Assembly (NCBI RefSeq): GCF_009363755.1
Contig: NZ_CP045417.1
Coordinates: 434,001-498,000 of the forward strand
DNA length: 64,000 nucleotides
Direction: 5' to 3'
Source: Halomonas sp. THAF5a
GTDB lineage: Bacteria; Pseudomonadota; Gammaproteobacteria; Pseudomonadales; Halomonadaceae
Shown here: positions 1 to 9,325 of the stretch, in pieces
Layout: each line of letters starts with the position of its first letter
How positions within the stretch are numbered: position 1 is the first letter of the stretch
Notes under the pieces: model-generated
Told to the model about the DNA's origin: nothing
What the model saw: the letters and a program-made list of their open reading frames with translations, nothing else
Database searches by the model: none
Translations under genes and position numbers: made by a program

Positions 1-518
1 TAGTCGGTCATCTTGGGGAACTTGTCGACGCAGTCCACGGAGAGCGGACGGCCGGCCAGGCGGGCCTTGAGGCGGCGCGCCGGCAGCTCCTCGATGTCGA
101 TCGCGCCTTCGTTGGTCCAGGCGATGTTGCGCAGCAGGCCGAACATGCCGGTGAGGTCCAGGCCGTGGGGCTTGACCAGGCGATGGGAGAGCAGGTGCAG
201 CTTGAGGTAGACCTCCGGGGCGCTCTGGGGCGGGGCGTCCACGTCGAGGAACATCGCCACCAGCGGGCGCTGGCTGGCCGCCAGGGACTCGGCCAGCTCG
301 GCCTGCTCCGGGTGGCCGGCGTCACGCAGCGCGCCGGCCAGGGCGCCGCACTGCTCGGGCAGGAAGCTCACCGCGGCGTTGCCGTCGGGCGCGTCGAGCA
401 CCTCGGCGGCGGCGGCCACCAGGCTCGCGTCCGGGTTCAGCAGCGGCGCCGGGTAGTAGATCTCCAGCCAGTCGCCCTGGGTGTTCTGGGTGCCGATTCC
501 GAGTGCAAAGCTCAGCAT
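1..518 (-). CDS. dapD: 2,3,4,5-tetrahydropyridine-2,6-dicarboxylate N-succinyltransferase (DapD), N-terminal part
   Basis: The enzyme transfers succinyl from succinyl-CoA to tetrahydrodipicolinate in the diaminopimelate/lysine pathway. Only the first 172 residues are present, because the gene runs off the left edge. The N-terminus LSFALGIGTQNTQGDW and the later YLKLHLLSHRLVKPHG, AWTNEGAIDIEEL and DKFPKMTDY segments match the long Pseudomonas-type DapD (about 340 residues) rather than the shorter enterobacterial form. The hexapeptide-repeat catalytic domain would lie outside the window. The ATG at 518 is preceded by an AGAGGA-like ribosome binding site. It is the last gene of a dapC-yffB-dapD group, which supports the pathway assignment. 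Confidence 0.93.
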   Translation of the reverse strand, partial: MLSFALGIGTQNTQGDWLEIYYPAPLLNPDASLVAAAAEVLDAPDGNAAVSFLPEQCGALAGALRDAGHPEQAELAESLAASQRPLVAMFLDVDAPPQSAPEVYLKLHLLSHRLVKPHGLDLTGMFGLLRNIAWTNEGAIDIEELPARRLKARLAGRPLSVDCVDKFPKMTD

Positions 519-558
519 GGGGGTGTCCTCTGAAAGCGTGGGAGGGGGCAGGCGCCCC

Positions 559-897
559 TTAGAGTGAGTCGTAGTCGCCGTCGCGGAAGCCGACGAGGAT
601 CTCGTCGCCGTTCTCCAGCAGCGGGCGCTTGAGCAGGGTCGGGTGGGCCAGCAGCAGCTCACGGGCCGAGTTGGCGTCGAGGTTCTCCTTCTCCTCGTCG
701 TCGAGCTGGCGCCAGGTGGTGCTGCGTTTGTTGAGCACCTCCATCAGCGGCACCCGGTGCAGGAGGTGTTCGAGCAGCGGGGCCGAGAGGCCGTCCTCGC
801 GCAGGTCGTGGACCTGGAAGGGGATGCCCTTCGCGTCCAGCGCCTTGCGCGCGCGGCGGCAGGTGTCGCAGTTCTTGATCACGTAGAGCGTCAGCAT
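559..897 (-). CDS. yffB: ArsC/Spx-family reductase-like protein (YffB-like)
   Basis: This is a 112-residue thioredoxin-fold protein of the ArsC/Spx/YffB family. The N-terminus has a Cys-Asp-Thr-Cys pair at about residues 10-13 (IKNCDTCRRARKAL), and the C-terminus has the family's LLKRPLLENG segment followed by a GF motif. Arsenate reduction is not implied: family members next to dap genes usually have no proven substrate. The ATG at 897 overlaps the stop of dapC by seven bases (ATGCTGA), so the two are translationally linked. It sits between dapC and dapD, a common arrangement in gammaproteobacteria. The exact role is unknown. Confidence 0.88.
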   Translation of the reverse strand: MLTLYVIKNCDTCRRARKALDAKGIPFQVHDLREDGLSAPLLEHLLHRVPLMEVLNKRSTTWRQLDDEEKENLDANSARELLLAHPTLLKRPLLENGDEILVGFRDGDYDSL

Positions 898-2096
898 CGG
901 GGGCTCCTCTCGATGAAGCGGCGAATGCGGCGCGCGGCCTCGGCGGTGGCCTCGACCTCCGCCACCAGGGCCAGGCGCAGGCGCCCGGCGCCGGGGTTGG
1001 TGCCGTCGTGTCCTGGACGGCCCATATACGAACCGGGCAGCACGCCGACGTGCTCCTCGGCGTGGAGGGCGCGGGCGAAGGCCGCGTCGTCGCCGCCCGG
1101 CACCGCGGGCCACAGGTAGAAGCCCGCCTCGGGCGCGGGGAAGTCCATCACCGGGGCGAGGATCTCGGTGACCGCCGCGAACTTCTCGCGGTAGGCGTCG
1201 CGGTTGGCGCGCACGTGGGCCTCGTCGTTCCAGGCGGCGATCGAGGCGTGCTGCAGCGGCAGCGACATGGCGCAGCCGTGATAGGTGCGATAGCGCCGGA
1301 AGGGGGCGATCAGGTCGGCATCGCCGGCCACGAAGCCCGAGCGCAGCCCCGGCAGGTTGGAGCGCTTGGAGAGCGAGTGGAACACCAGGCAGCGCCGGTA
1401 GTCGTGGCGGCCCAGCCGCGCGCAGGCCTCGAGCAGCCCCGGGGGCGGCGCCGCCTCCTCCAGGTAGAGCTCCGAGTAGCACTCGTCCGAGGCGATGAGG
1501 AAATCATGCTCGTCGGCGAGCTCGATCAGCCGCGTGAAGTCTTCAAGCGGCGTCACCGCCCCGGTGGGGTTGCCCGGCGAGCAGACGAACACCAGCTGCA
1601 CCTCGCGCCAGGTCTCGGCCGGTATGGCCTCGAGATCCGGCCGGAAGCCCGTCTCGGCGCGGCAGTCCAGGTAGAGCGGCTGGCCGCCGGCGAGCAGCGT
1701 CGCCCCCTCGTAGATCTGGTAGAAGGGGTTGGGCATCGCCACCCGGGCGGGGCGGGTGCGATCCAGTGCCGCCTGCACGAAGGCGAAGAGCGCCTCGCGG
1801 GTGCCGTTGACCGGCAGCACCTGCCGCTCGGCGTCGAGGCCCGACAGGTGAAAGCGCCGAGTCGCCCAGTCGGCGATGGCGCGGCGCAGCTCCGGGAGGC
1901 CGGCGGTGGCCGGGTAGCGGGCGAAGGCCTGGCGGTGCTCGTCGAGCGCCTGGAGCGCGGCGGCGTAGGGCGCGTGCTGGGGCTCGCCGATCGTCAACGA
2001 GATCGGCGCGATCCCCTCGGGCGGCGTCACGTCGGCCTTGAGGGCGGCGAGCTTCTCGAAGGGGTAGGGCTTGAGGGCGTCGAGGTCGGGGTTCAT
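891..2096 (-). CDS. dapC: Succinyldiaminopimelate transaminase (DapC)
   Basis: This is a 401-residue fold-type I PLP aminotransferase. It makes N-succinyl-LL-2,6-diaminopimelate from the keto form, the step after DapD. The start MNPDLDALKPYPFEKL is typical of proteobacterial DapC. The PLP lysine lies in HSLSKRSNLPGLRSGF, and the SPGNPTGAV segment is the usual class I/II phosphate and substrate region. Its place upstream of dapD separates it from generic aspartate aminotransferases. A good sigma-70 promoter (TTGAGG, 17 bases, TATAAT) lies 87-115 bases upstream of the start. Confidence 0.93.
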   Translation of the reverse strand: MNPDLDALKPYPFEKLAALKADVTPPEGIAPISLTIGEPQHAPYAAALQALDEHRQAFARYPATAGLPELRRAIADWATRRFHLSGLDAERQVLPVNGTREALFAFVQAALDRTRPARVAMPNPFYQIYEGATLLAGGQPLYLDCRAETGFRPDLEAIPAETWREVQLVFVCSPGNPTGAVTPLEDFTRLIELADEHDFLIASDECYSELYLEEAAPPPGLLEACARLGRHDYRRCLVFHSLSKRSNLPGLRSGFVAGDADLIAPFRRYRTYHGCAMSLPLQHASIAAWNDEAHVRANRDAYREKFAAVTEILAPVMDFPAPEAGFYLWPAVPGGDDAAFARALHAEEHVGVLPGSYMGRPGHDGTNPGAGRLRLALVAEVEATAEAARRIRRFIERSPRC

Positions 2097-2182
2097 GGGG
2101 GTCCAGGTGCGCCTTGGGCGGCGAGCGCCGGCGTCGTTATCGGTGATGCCTCGCCCGGTCGAGGCGGGCGGGGAGGGCGTCG

Positions 2183-2211
2183 ATTATAGGGAAGCCCCGG
2201 GGCGGCCTCAA
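2183..2211 (-). promoter_or_regulatory. Predicted sigma-70 promoter for dapC-yffB-dapD
   Basis: On the minus strand TTGAGG (2211-2206) is followed after exactly 17 bases by a perfect TATAAT (2188-2183). The -35 box lies inside a GC-rich inverted repeat (2199-2207 with 2217-2225, nine pairs, nine-base loop) just downstream of the glnD stop. The same DNA may therefore end glnD transcription and start dapC transcription. Confidence 0.65.
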
Positions 2212-2231
2212 ACGCCGGCCGCCCCGCGCGC

Positions 2232-4913
2232 TCAGCCGGTGACCGAGAGCGCCTCGATGAGCCGCTCGCGCAGCCGCTGCTGGCGCTCGGGGTCGACGAG
2301 CGGCGCGCCGGCCTTGTCGGTGATGAAGAAGACGTCCTCGACCCGTTCGCCCAGGGTGGCGATCTTGGCCGCCGACAGGGCGATGTTCTGCTCCATGAAG
2401 ATGCGCCCGACCCGGGCCAGCAGGCCGGGGCGGTCGGGGGCGACCACCTCGAGGAGGGTGCGCTCGTTGGCCGGGTCCTGCTCGATGCTGACCTCGGTGG
2501 GCACGCGGAAGTGCTTGAGCTGGCGCGGGGTGTGGCGGGTGACGATCTGCGGGTAGTCGTCAGGGTCGTCGAGCTCCTCCACCAGGTGGCGACGGATCTC
2601 CTCCAGGCGCCCCGGGGCGCGGATCGCCTGGCCGTGGTCGTCCAGCACGATGAAGGTGTTCAGCGTCCAGTCGTTGCTCGAGGTGGCGATGCGAGCGTCG
2701 TGGATCGACAGCCCCAGCTGGTCCATGGCGGCGGCGGTGGCGGCGAAGAGGTCGTCCACCGAGCGGGTGTGGATGAACACCTTGGTGCCGCCCTCGGCCA
2801 TGTCGTCGGTGGGGGCGTTGATCAGGATCAGCGGCAGCTGGCTCGCGCCGTGGTCGAGGATGCCCTGGGTCTGCCAGACGATCTCGCTGGGCGCGTACTG
2901 CAGGAAGTAGTCCTCGCCCAGCGATTCCCAGAGCCGGTCGACCCGGGCCATGTCGGCGCCCACCGTGGCCAGCAGCGAGTGGGCCTCGCTGCGGGTCTCC
3001 TGCACCCAGTCGTCGCGCTCCAGGGGGTTCTCCAGGCCACGGCGCAGGGCGCGCTTGGTCTCGCCGTGCAGCTGGCGCAGCAGCGAGGCGCGCCAGCCGT
3101 TCCAGAGCGTCGGGTTGGTGGCGTTGATGTCGGCCACCGTCAGCACATAGAGGTAGTCGAGTCGGGTCTCGTCGCCGACCAGGCGGGCGAACTCGGCGAT
3201 CACGTCGGGGTCGGTGATGTCGCGCTTCTGGGCGACCATCGACATCATCAGGTGGTGCTCCACCAGCCAGCTGACCAGGCGGGTGTCCCGGCCGGAGAGG
3301 CCGTGGCGCTCGCAGAAGCGCTCGGCGTCCCGGGCCCCGAGGATCGAGTGGTCGCCGCCGCGGCCCTTGCCGATGTCGTGGTAGAGCCCGGCGATCCACA
3401 AGAGCTCCAGCTTGGGCAGCTGGTGGATCAGGGTGGCGGCCACCGGGAACTCCTCGCGGGCCGCGGGCTTGCGGAAGCCGTGGATGCACTTGAGCAGGCG
3501 CAGGGTGTGGGCGTCCACGGTATAGATGTGGAAGAGGTCGTGCTGCATCAGCCCCACCGCCTGGCCGAATTCCGGCAGGTACTTGCCGAGCAGGCCGTAG
3601 CGGTTCATGCGCCGGAGCTGGCGGGCGACGTTGCCGTCTGAGCGCAGCAGGGCCATGAACAGGCTCTGGTGGCGCAGGTCGTCGCGGTAGAGGTCGTCGA
3701 TCAGGTGGCGGTGGTCGCGGAGCAGGCGGATGGTGGCGGCGCGCACCCCCTCGATCTCCGGGTGCTCGGCCATCAGCAGGAAGAGCTCGAGCAGCGCCGA
3801 GGGCCGCTTGCGAAACACGTTGCGCGAGCGTGCCTGGATATAGCCGCCCTTGATCTCGAACCGCTCGTTGAGCGGCACGGTGGGCAGCGCCTGGCCGGCG
3901 TGGAGGATCGCCTCGTCGAAGTGCTGCAGCAGCATGTCGTTGAGCCCGGCCAGCGCCGTGACGTGGCGGTAGTAGCGCTTCATGAACTGCTCGACGGCGA
4001 GGCGCTCCGGGGTGTCGCGAAAGCCGAACAGCTCGGCGATGGTGCGCTGGTGGTCGAACAGCAGCCGGTCCTCGGCGCGGCCGGTGAGCATGTGCAGGGC
4101 GTAGCGGACCTGCCAGAGGAAGGCCTGGCCCTGGCTGAGGATGCGCAGCTCGGCGTCGTTCATGAAGCTGCCGGCGACCAGGTCCTCGTAGCGCTGGGTG
4201 TCGAAGTGGCGCTTGGCCACCCAGCCGATCATCTGGATGTCGCGCAGCCCGCCGGGCGAGCTCTTGATGTTGGGCTCGAGGTGGTACTCGGAGTTGTTGT
4301 AGCGGTAGTGGCGGCTGATCTGCTCCTGCCACTTGGCCTCGAAGAAGCGGTCCGCCGGCCACAGCCGCTCGGTGGAGAGCCGCGCCTGCATCGCCTCGCG
4401 CAGCCGTTCGGGGCCGGCCAGGGTGCGCGATTCGAGCAGGTTAGTGATCACCGTCACGTCGGCGCGGGCCTCGCGCTCGCAGTCGGCGAGCGAGCGCACG
4501 CTGTGGCCGATCTCCAGGCCGATGTCCCACAGGAAGGTGATGAAGGCGGTCAGCGCCTCCCGGAAGGGCGTGTCATCGTCCTCCTCGAGCAGCAGCAGCA
4601 GGTCGATGTCGGAGTGGGGGTGCAGCTCGCCGCGGCCGTAGCCGCCCACGGCGAGCAGCGCCACGCCGTCGCCGGGCCAGTCATGCTGCTCCCAGGCGAT
4701 GGCCAGCAGGCGGTCCAGGCACCAGGCCCGGCCGTGCACCAGATCGCGGATGTCGGCGCCGGCGCGGAAGCGCTCGTCGAGCCGCGCCTGGATCTCCCGC
4801 AGCGCCGCCTTGAAGGGGGTGATGGGGGAGCGCTCGCCGGCGAGCTCGGCGCGGAAGGCCTCGACGTCGAAGAGGCTCTCGTCGGGCGCGAAGCGATAGT
4901 GGTGCAGCAGCAT
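2232..4913 (-). CDS. glnD: [Protein-PII] uridylyltransferase / uridylyl-removing enzyme (GlnD)
   Basis: The 893-residue bifunctional nitrogen sensor uridylylates PII proteins when glutamine is low and removes UMP when it is high. The nucleotidyltransferase motif GGYGRGELHPHSDID is at residues 90-104. The HD hydrolase signature LYHDIGKGRGGDHS is near residue 512. Two ACT domains are visible near 705-780 (FIHTRSVDDLFAATAAAMD) and 815-893 (VVAPDRPGLLARVG), where glutamine binds in the family. Length and domain order are standard. The start lies 10 bases from the stop of map, so the two are likely cotranscribed. Confidence 0.97.
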   Translation of the reverse strand: MLLHHYRFAPDESLFDVEAFRAELAGERSPITPFKAALREIQARLDERFRAGADIRDLVHGRAWCLDRLLAIAWEQHDWPGDGVALLAVGGYGRGELHPHSDIDLLLLLEEDDDTPFREALTAFITFLWDIGLEIGHSVRSLADCEREARADVTVITNLLESRTLAGPERLREAMQARLSTERLWPADRFFEAKWQEQISRHYRYNNSEYHLEPNIKSSPGGLRDIQMIGWVAKRHFDTQRYEDLVAGSFMNDAELRILSQGQAFLWQVRYALHMLTGRAEDRLLFDHQRTIAELFGFRDTPERLAVEQFMKRYYRHVTALAGLNDMLLQHFDEAILHAGQALPTVPLNERFEIKGGYIQARSRNVFRKRPSALLELFLLMAEHPEIEGVRAATIRLLRDHRHLIDDLYRDDLRHQSLFMALLRSDGNVARQLRRMNRYGLLGKYLPEFGQAVGLMQHDLFHIYTVDAHTLRLLKCIHGFRKPAAREEFPVAATLIHQLPKLELLWIAGLYHDIGKGRGGDHSILGARDAERFCERHGLSGRDTRLVSWLVEHHLMMSMVAQKRDITDPDVIAEFARLVGDETRLDYLYVLTVADINATNPTLWNGWRASLLRQLHGETKRALRRGLENPLERDDWVQETRSEAHSLLATVGADMARVDRLWESLGEDYFLQYAPSEIVWQTQGILDHGASQLPLILINAPTDDMAEGGTKVFIHTRSVDDLFAATAAAMDQLGLSIHDARIATSSNDWTLNTFIVLDDHGQAIRAPGRLEEIRRHLVEELDDPDDYPQIVTRHTPRQLKHFRVPTEVSIEQDPANERTLLEVVAPDRPGLLARVGRIFMEQNIALSAAKIATLGERVEDVFFITDKAGAPLVDPERQQRLRERLIEALSVTG

Positions 4914-4923
4914 GGCAATCGAC

Positions 4924-5715
4924 TCAGCGGTCGAGGAAGGAGAGGTCTTCGTCGCGACGCGCGGTCAGCACCTCGACCCCCGTCGCGGTGACCAGCAGGG
5001 TGTGCTCCCACTGGGCGGTGAGGCTCTTGTCCTTGGTCACGGCGGTCCAGCCATCGCGCAGCACCTTGGTCTGGTGGCCGCCGACGTTGATCATCGGCTC
5101 GATGGTGAAGCACATGCCCTCCTCGAGGGCGATGTCGGCCTCGGGCGCGTAGCCGTCATAGTGCAGGATCTGCGGGTCCTCGTGGAAGCCGGCGCCGATG
5201 CCGTGGCCGCAGAAGTCGCGCACCACCGAGTAGCCGTTGGCCTCGGCGTGGGACTGGATGGCGCGGGCCAGCTCGGAGAGGCGGGCGCCCGGGCGCACCA
5301 GGGCCATGCTGCGGTAGAGGCACTCCTGGGTGACGCGGCACAGCCGCTCGCCCTGGATGCTCTCGCCGACGATGAACATCATGCTGGAGTCGCCGTGGTA
5401 GCCGTCGGCGGTCTTCACGGTGATGTCGATGTTCATGATGTCGCCTTTCTTCAGCTTCTTGGCGTCATCGGGGATGCCGTGGCAGACCACGTGGTTGATC
5501 GAGGTGCAGATCGACTTGGGGAAGCCGTGGTAGTTCAGCGGCGCCGGGGTCGAGCCCAGCTCGTCGACGATGAAGTCGTGGCAGAGCCGGTCGAGCTCGC
5601 CGGTGCTCACGCCGGCCTTCACGTGCGGGATGATCATCTCGAACACGCTGGCGGCCTGGCGGCCGGCCTCGCGCATCTTCTCGATCTCGTCGGGCGTCTT
5701 GATGGGTACGTTCAT
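4924..5715 (-). CDS. map: Methionine aminopeptidase, type I
   Basis: The 263-residue enzyme removes the initiator methionine from nascent proteins in the cytoplasm. The metal-binding and catalytic segments are visible: CGHGIGAGFHEDP, MCFTIEPMI and the C-terminal QWEHTLLVTATGVEVLT. I chose the ATG at 5715 (MNVPIKTPDEIEKMREAGR) because it matches the usual N-terminus; an in-frame ATG 45 bases further upstream adds non-conserved residues. The gene diverges from rpsB, as in E. coli and Pseudomonas, and leads into glnD. Confidence 0.96.
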   Translation of the reverse strand: MNVPIKTPDEIEKMREAGRQAASVFEMIIPHVKAGVSTGELDRLCHDFIVDELGSTPAPLNYHGFPKSICTSINHVVCHGIPDDAKKLKKGDIMNIDITVKTADGYHGDSSMMFIVGESIQGERLCRVTQECLYRSMALVRPGARLSELARAIQSHAEANGYSVVRDFCGHGIGAGFHEDPQILHYDGYAPEADIALEEGMCFTIEPMINVGGHQTKVLRDGWTAVTKDKSLTAQWEHTLLVTATGVEVLTARRDEDLSFLDR

Positions 5716-5774
5716 GGAATCTCGAATCAGGGGTGGGGCCGCCCGGAAGACGGCGGGCACGAGCGTCGGGCGAC

Positions 5775-5803
5775 TTCATCTTGGAGGTCATCCATGGTAT
5801 AAA
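5775..5803 (+). promoter_or_regulatory. Predicted rpsB-tsf promoter with GC-rich discriminator
   Basis: TTCATC at 5775-5780 and TATAAA at 5798-5803 are separated by 17 bases and followed by the GC-rich discriminator GCTGCGCGC. Discriminators of this kind are typical of stringently controlled ribosomal promoters. The -10 box is strong and the -35 box is weak. Confidence 0.55.
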
Positions 5804-5809
5804 GCTGCG

Positions 5810-6009
5810 CGCTTTCCTGCAATCGCGGAGCCCGTGTCGATCCATCGGCACCTCGGCGAGCGGCCGGAACGCGCGACAACCACTGCAATGCCTTGAAAAC
5901 ACACATGCACCGGCACATGGTCCCGGGTGCTGTCGTGACATCCTCGATGACGCGACGGTCGGATCCATGGGGTGCATGGAGGCCTAACCCGATTTTTCAG
6001 GAGTCATCC
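5810..6009 (+). promoter_or_regulatory. 5' leader of rpsB
   Basis: The predicted transcript has about 200 bases of leader before rpsB. It contains GCACCGG (5907-5913) able to pair with CCCGGGTGC (5922-5930) with one bulge. A CCATG/CATGG hairpin lies just before the AGGAG ribosome binding site near 6000. In enterobacteria S2 represses its own operon through the leader; the same is plausible here but not shown by sequence alone. Confidence 0.4.
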
Positions 6010-6756
6010 ATGGCACACGTCAACATGCGTGACCTGCTCAAAGCAGGTGCTCACTTCGGTCACCAGACCAAGTACTGGAACCCGAAGATGAGCAAGTACA
6101 TCTTCGGCGCCCGCAACAAGATCCACATCATCAACCTCGAGCACACCCTGCCGGCCCTCAACGAGGCCATCGATGTGGTCGAGAAGATGGCAGCGGCCAA
6201 CAACAAGATCATGTTCGTCGGCACCAAGCGCAGCGCGAGCAAGATCATCAAGGAAGAGGCCAAGCGCGTTGGTCAGCCGTTCGTCAACCACCGCTGGCTC
6301 GGCGGCATGCTGACGAACTACAAGACCATCCGCGTCTCCATCAAGCGCCTGCGCGACCTCGAGACCATGCACGAGGACGGCACCTTCGAGAAGCTGACCA
6401 AGAAGGAAGTGCTGATGGCGACCCGCGAGCAGGACAAGCTCGAGCGGTCCGTGGGCGGTATCAAGGAAATGGGCGGCCTGCCCGATGCCCTGTTCGTGAT
6501 CGACGTCGATCACGAGCGCATCGCCATCAACGAGGCGAACAAGCTGGGCATCCCGGTCATCGGCGTGGTGGATACCAACTCCAACCCCGATGGCGTCGAC
6601 TACGTGATCCCGGGCAACGATGACTCCATCCGCGCCATCCAGATCTACGTCAAGGCCGTCGCCGACGCCTGCGCCCGCGCGAAGGAAGGTCGTCCCGACG
6701 AGTTCGTCGAGGTGACCGACGCCGAAGAGAGCCAGAGCGACGCCGCCGCCGAGTGA
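6010..6756 (+). CDS. rpsB: 30S ribosomal protein S2
   Basis: This is the 248-residue small-subunit protein S2. The start [19 protein letters not shown] and the segments [19 protein letters not shown] and [14 protein letters not shown] are diagnostic. The C-terminal acidic tail ([14 protein letters not shown]) is typical. The ATG at 6010 is preceded by CAGGAG; an upstream in-frame ATG would add a non-conserved extension and lacks a binding site. It heads the rpsB-tsf-pyrH-frr cluster. Confidence 0.98.
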   Translation: MAHVNMRDLLKAGAHFGHQTKYWNPKMSKYIFGARNKIHIINLEHTLPALNEAIDVVEKMAAANNKIMFVGTKRSASKIIKEEAKRVGQPFVNHRWLGGMLTNYKTIRVSIKRLRDLETMHEDGTFEKLTKKEVLMATREQDKLERSVGGIKEMGGLPDALFVIDVDHERIAINEANKLGIPVIGVVDTNSNPDGVDYVIPGNDDSIRAIQIYVKAVADACARAKEGRPDEFVEVTDAEESQSDAAAE

Positions 6757-6819
6757 TCGTCGGCCCGCCTGGGCCGGCCCGTCTGCCGTCACCCTGGTGA
6801 CGGCTCGCCGGACAGGCGC

Positions 6820-6846
6820 AAGGGGGCCCAGGCCCCCTTTTCTCTC
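6820..6846 (+). terminator. Rho-independent terminator or attenuator between rpsB and tsf
   Basis: AAGGGGGCC (6820-6828) pairs perfectly with GGCCCCCTT (6831-6839) and is followed by TTCTCTCTT. The two-base gap means the real loop is probably six bases with seven pairs. Termination here would reduce tsf expression relative to rpsB. Confidence 0.65.
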
Positions 6847-6895
6847 TTCAATTCCCCGCTAGTATTCCAGGTCGAACAAGTCAGAGGACACTACC

Positions 6896-7765
6896 ATGGC
6901 AGCGATCAGCGCCTCCCAGGTCAAGGAACTGCGCGAGCGTACCGGGCTCGGCATGATGGAGTGCAAGAAGGCACTCACCGAGACCGATGGTGACATCGAG
7001 CAGGCGATCGAGAACCTGCGCAAGAACTCCGGCCTCAAGGCCGCCAAGAAGGCCGACCGCACCGCCGCCGAAGGCGCCGTGGTCACCCGCGTGGCCGAGG
7101 ACGGCAGCTACGGCGTGATGGTCGAGATCAACTCCGAGACCGACTTCGTCGCCCGTGACGACAACTTCACCGCCTTCGCCAAGAAGATCGCCGACGCCTT
7201 CTTCGCCGCCAAGAGCGAGGACGTGGCCGCCGTGATGGAAGGCGAGCTCGAGACCGCGCGCGAGCAGCTGGTGCAGAAGATCGGCGAGAACATCGGCGTG
7301 CGTCGCTGCGTCGTGGTCGAGGCCGGCGACGGCAACCTGGTGGGCGAGTACGTCCACGGTGGCCGCATCGGCGTGCTGACCGTGCTCAAGGGCGGCAACG
7401 CCGAGACGGCCCGCGACATCGCCATGCACGTCGCCGCCATCAATCCGGCCGTGGCGCATCCCGAGGACATGCCTCAGGAGCAGCTGGACGCCGAGAAGGC
7501 GATCATCCTGGCCCAGCCGGACATGGCCGGCAAGCCGGAGAACATCGCCGAGAAGATGGTCCAGGGTCGTCTCAAGAAGTACCTGGCCGAGAACAGCCTG
7601 ACCCAGCAGGCCTTCGTCAAGAACCCGGATCAGACCGTGGCCGAGTACGCCAAGGCCGCCGGCGGCGACGTGATCGGCTTCACCCGCTTCGAAGTGGGCG
7701 AGGGCATCGAGAAGGAAGAGGTCGACTTCGCGACCGAAGTGATGGAACAGGCCAAGCGCAGCTAA
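6896..7765 (+). CDS. tsf: Elongation factor Ts
   Basis: The 289-residue factor exchanges GDP for GTP on EF-Tu. The N-terminal UBA-like region [21 protein letters not shown] and the signature [17 protein letters not shown] are clear, as are the [10 protein letters not shown] and LAEN(S)[10 protein letters not shown] segments. Length is close to the E. coli protein (283 residues). It sits 139 bases after rpsB, past a candidate attenuator. Confidence 0.98.
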   Translation: MAAISASQVKELRERTGLGMMECKKALTETDGDIEQAIENLRKNSGLKAAKKADRTAAEGAVVTRVAEDGSYGVMVEINSETDFVARDDNFTAFAKKIADAFFAAKSEDVAAVMEGELETAREQLVQKIGENIGVRRCVVVEAGDGNLVGEYVHGGRIGVLTVLKGGNAETARDIAMHVAAINPAVAHPEDMPQEQLDAEKAIILAQPDMAGKPENIAEKMVQGRLKKYLAENSLTQQAFVKNPDQTVAEYAKAAGGDVIGFTRFEVGEGIEKEEVDFATEVMEQAKRS

Positions 7766-7785
7766 GGTCGCAGGTTCCAGAGTGA

Positions 7786-7839
7786 CGATGGCGTGCGCGC
7801 GAGCGCACGCCATCGCGTATCCGGCCGGTAGATCCGGCC
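7786..7839 (+). promoter_or_regulatory. Two strong hairpins between tsf and pyrH
   Basis: A 13-pair perfect stem (7786-7798 with 7803-7815) is capped by a GCGA tetraloop. It is followed by GGCCGG (7823-7828) pairing with CCGGCC (7834-7839). Neither is followed by a T-run, so intrinsic termination is unlikely. An mRNA processing or stability element is a reasonable reading. Confidence 0.5.
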
Positions 7840-7881
7840 ACCCCACCAGGCCCCATGCGTCGAGAATCCCGGAGACATCCC

Positions 7882-8649
7882 ATGACCAGCGCCGATCAAC
7901 CCGCCCCCAGCAAGCCCGAGAAATCCCGTGCCGAGGTATCCAAGTACAAGCGCATCCTGCTCAAGCTGTCCGGTGAGGCCCTGACCGGGGATGCCGAGTT
8001 CGGCATCGATCCCAAGGTGCTGGATCGCCTGGCGCTGGAGATCGGCCAGCTGGTGGGCATCGGCGTCCAGGTCGGCATCGTGGTCGGCGGCGGCAACCTG
8101 TTCCGCGGCGCCGCGCTGCACGAGGCGGGCATGGATCGCGTCACCGGCGACCACATGGGCATGCTGGCCACGGTGATGAACGCCCTGGCCATGCGCGACG
8201 CCCTCGAGCGCTCCAACATCCGCTCGCGGGTGATGTCGGCGATTCCCATGAGCGGCGTGGTGGAGCACTACGACCGCCGCACCGCCATCCGCTACCTGAC
8301 CTCCGGCGACGTGGTGATGTTCTCGGCCGGCACCGGCAACCCCTTCTTCACCACCGATTCCGCGGCCTGCCTGCGCGGCATCGAGATCGACGCCGACGTG
8401 GTGGTCAAGGCCACCAAGGTGGACGGGGTCTACGACAAGGATCCTGTCAAGCACGCCGATGCGGTCAAGTACGAGCAGCTGTCCTATGATGATGCGCTCG
8501 ACCAGAAGCTCGGCGTGATGGATTTGACCGCTATCTGCCTGGTGCGGGACCATGACATGCCGGTGCGGGTCTTCAACATGAACAAGCCGGGCGCGCTGCT
8601 GAACCTGGTGGTGGGTGGCAAGGAAGGCACGCTGATTGACAGAGGGTGA
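7882..8649 (+). CDS. pyrH: UMP kinase
   Basis: The 255-residue amino-acid-kinase-fold enzyme phosphorylates UMP to [16 protein letters not shown] is the conserved nucleotide-binding start, and GGGNLFRG plus [17 protein letters not shown] are family hallmarks. I chose the ATG at 7882 because GGAGA lies six bases upstream; it leaves a 25-residue Ser/Pro-rich N-terminal extension before the conserved core. An upstream ATG at 7855 would add nine more residues. Confidence 0.97.
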   Translation: MTSADQPAPSKPEKSRAEVSKYKRILLKLSGEALTGDAEFGIDPKVLDRLALEIGQLVGIGVQVGIVVGGGNLFRGAALHEAGMDRVTGDHMGMLATVMNALAMRDALERSNIRSRVMSAIPMSGVVEHYDRRTAIRYLTSGDVVMFSAGTGNPFFTTDSAACLRGIEIDADVVVKATKVDGVYDKDPVKHADAVKYEQLSYDDALDQKLGVMDLTAICLVRDHDMPVRVFNMNKPGALLNLVVGGKEGTLIDRG

Positions 8650-8653
8650 GACA

Positions 8654-9211
8654 GTGATCGACGACATCAAGAAGGATGCGGAAACCCGCATGAAGAAGAG
8701 CCTCGAGGCCCTTCACTCCAACTTCAACAAGATCCGTACCGGCCGCGCGCATCCCAGCATCCTGGATGCGGTGAGCGTCGAGTACTACGGTAGCCAGATG
8801 CCGCTCAACCAGGTGGCCTCGATCAACGTCGAGGACGCGCGCACCCTGACCGTGGTGCCCTGGGAGCAGAGCATGGTGCCGAAGGTCGAGAAGGCGATCA
8901 TGACCTCCGACCTGGGCCTCAACCCGGCGAGCGCCGGCAACGTGATCCGCGTGCCGATGCCGATGCTGACCGAGGAGACCCGCAAGGGCTACATCAAGCA
9001 GGCGCGCCAGGAAGCCGAGAATGCCCGGGTGGCGGTGCGCAACGTGCGCCGCGACGCCAACGGCGACATCAAGTCGCTGCTCAAGGAGAAGGAGATCACC
9101 GAGGACGAGCAGCGCCAGGCCGAGGATGCGATCCAGAAGCTGACCGATGGCATCGTCGCCGAGATCGACAAGGCGCTGGAGTCCAAGGAACACGACCTGC
9201 TGCAGGTCTGA
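8654..9211 (+). CDS. frr: Ribosome recycling factor (GTG start)
   Basis: The 185-residue factor splits post-termination ribosomes together with EF-G. From the GTG at 8654 the protein begins (M)[19 protein letters not shown], matching the E. coli start and its exact 185-residue length. The in-frame ATG at 8636 overlaps the pyrH end and would add six residues, so the GTG is preferred; GAGGGTGAG precedes it. Internal signatures include [11 protein letters not shown] and VRNVRRDAN. Confidence 0.96.
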   Translation: MIDDIKKDAETRMKKSLEALHSNFNKIRTGRAHPSILDAVSVEYYGSQMPLNQVASINVEDARTLTVVPWEQSMVPKVEKAIMTSDLGLNPASAGNVIRVPMPMLTEETRKGYIKQARQEAENARVAVRNVRRDANGDIKSLLKEKEITEDEQRQAEDAIQKLTDGIVAEIDKALESKEHDLLQV

Positions 9212-9258
9212 GGACGGCGAGCGGCGCTGGCGAGCGCCGCCGGCGACGGATCGCCCCT

Positions 9259-9297
9259 CGGCGAGCCGCGGACCCCGGTCCGCGGCTCGCCGGCCTT
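9259..9297 (+). terminator. Very strong hairpin between frr and uppS
   Basis: A 16-pair perfect inverted repeat (9259-9274 with 9277-9292) is followed only by GCCTTCAT, so the T-run is weak. It would slow or partly end transcription before uppS. It could also occlude the upstream candidate starts of uppS at 9299 and 9314. Confidence 0.5.
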
Positions 9298-9325
9298 CAT
9301 GCTCTTACCCGCCATGCGAGACACC

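Noticed and set aside
559..1482. 307-codon frame containing the ArsC-like protein as its C-terminal third
   Set aside because: The upstream two thirds overlap dapC out of frame with Arg/Ala/Pro/Gly-rich shadow composition; the real start is at 897 with a seven-base overlap.
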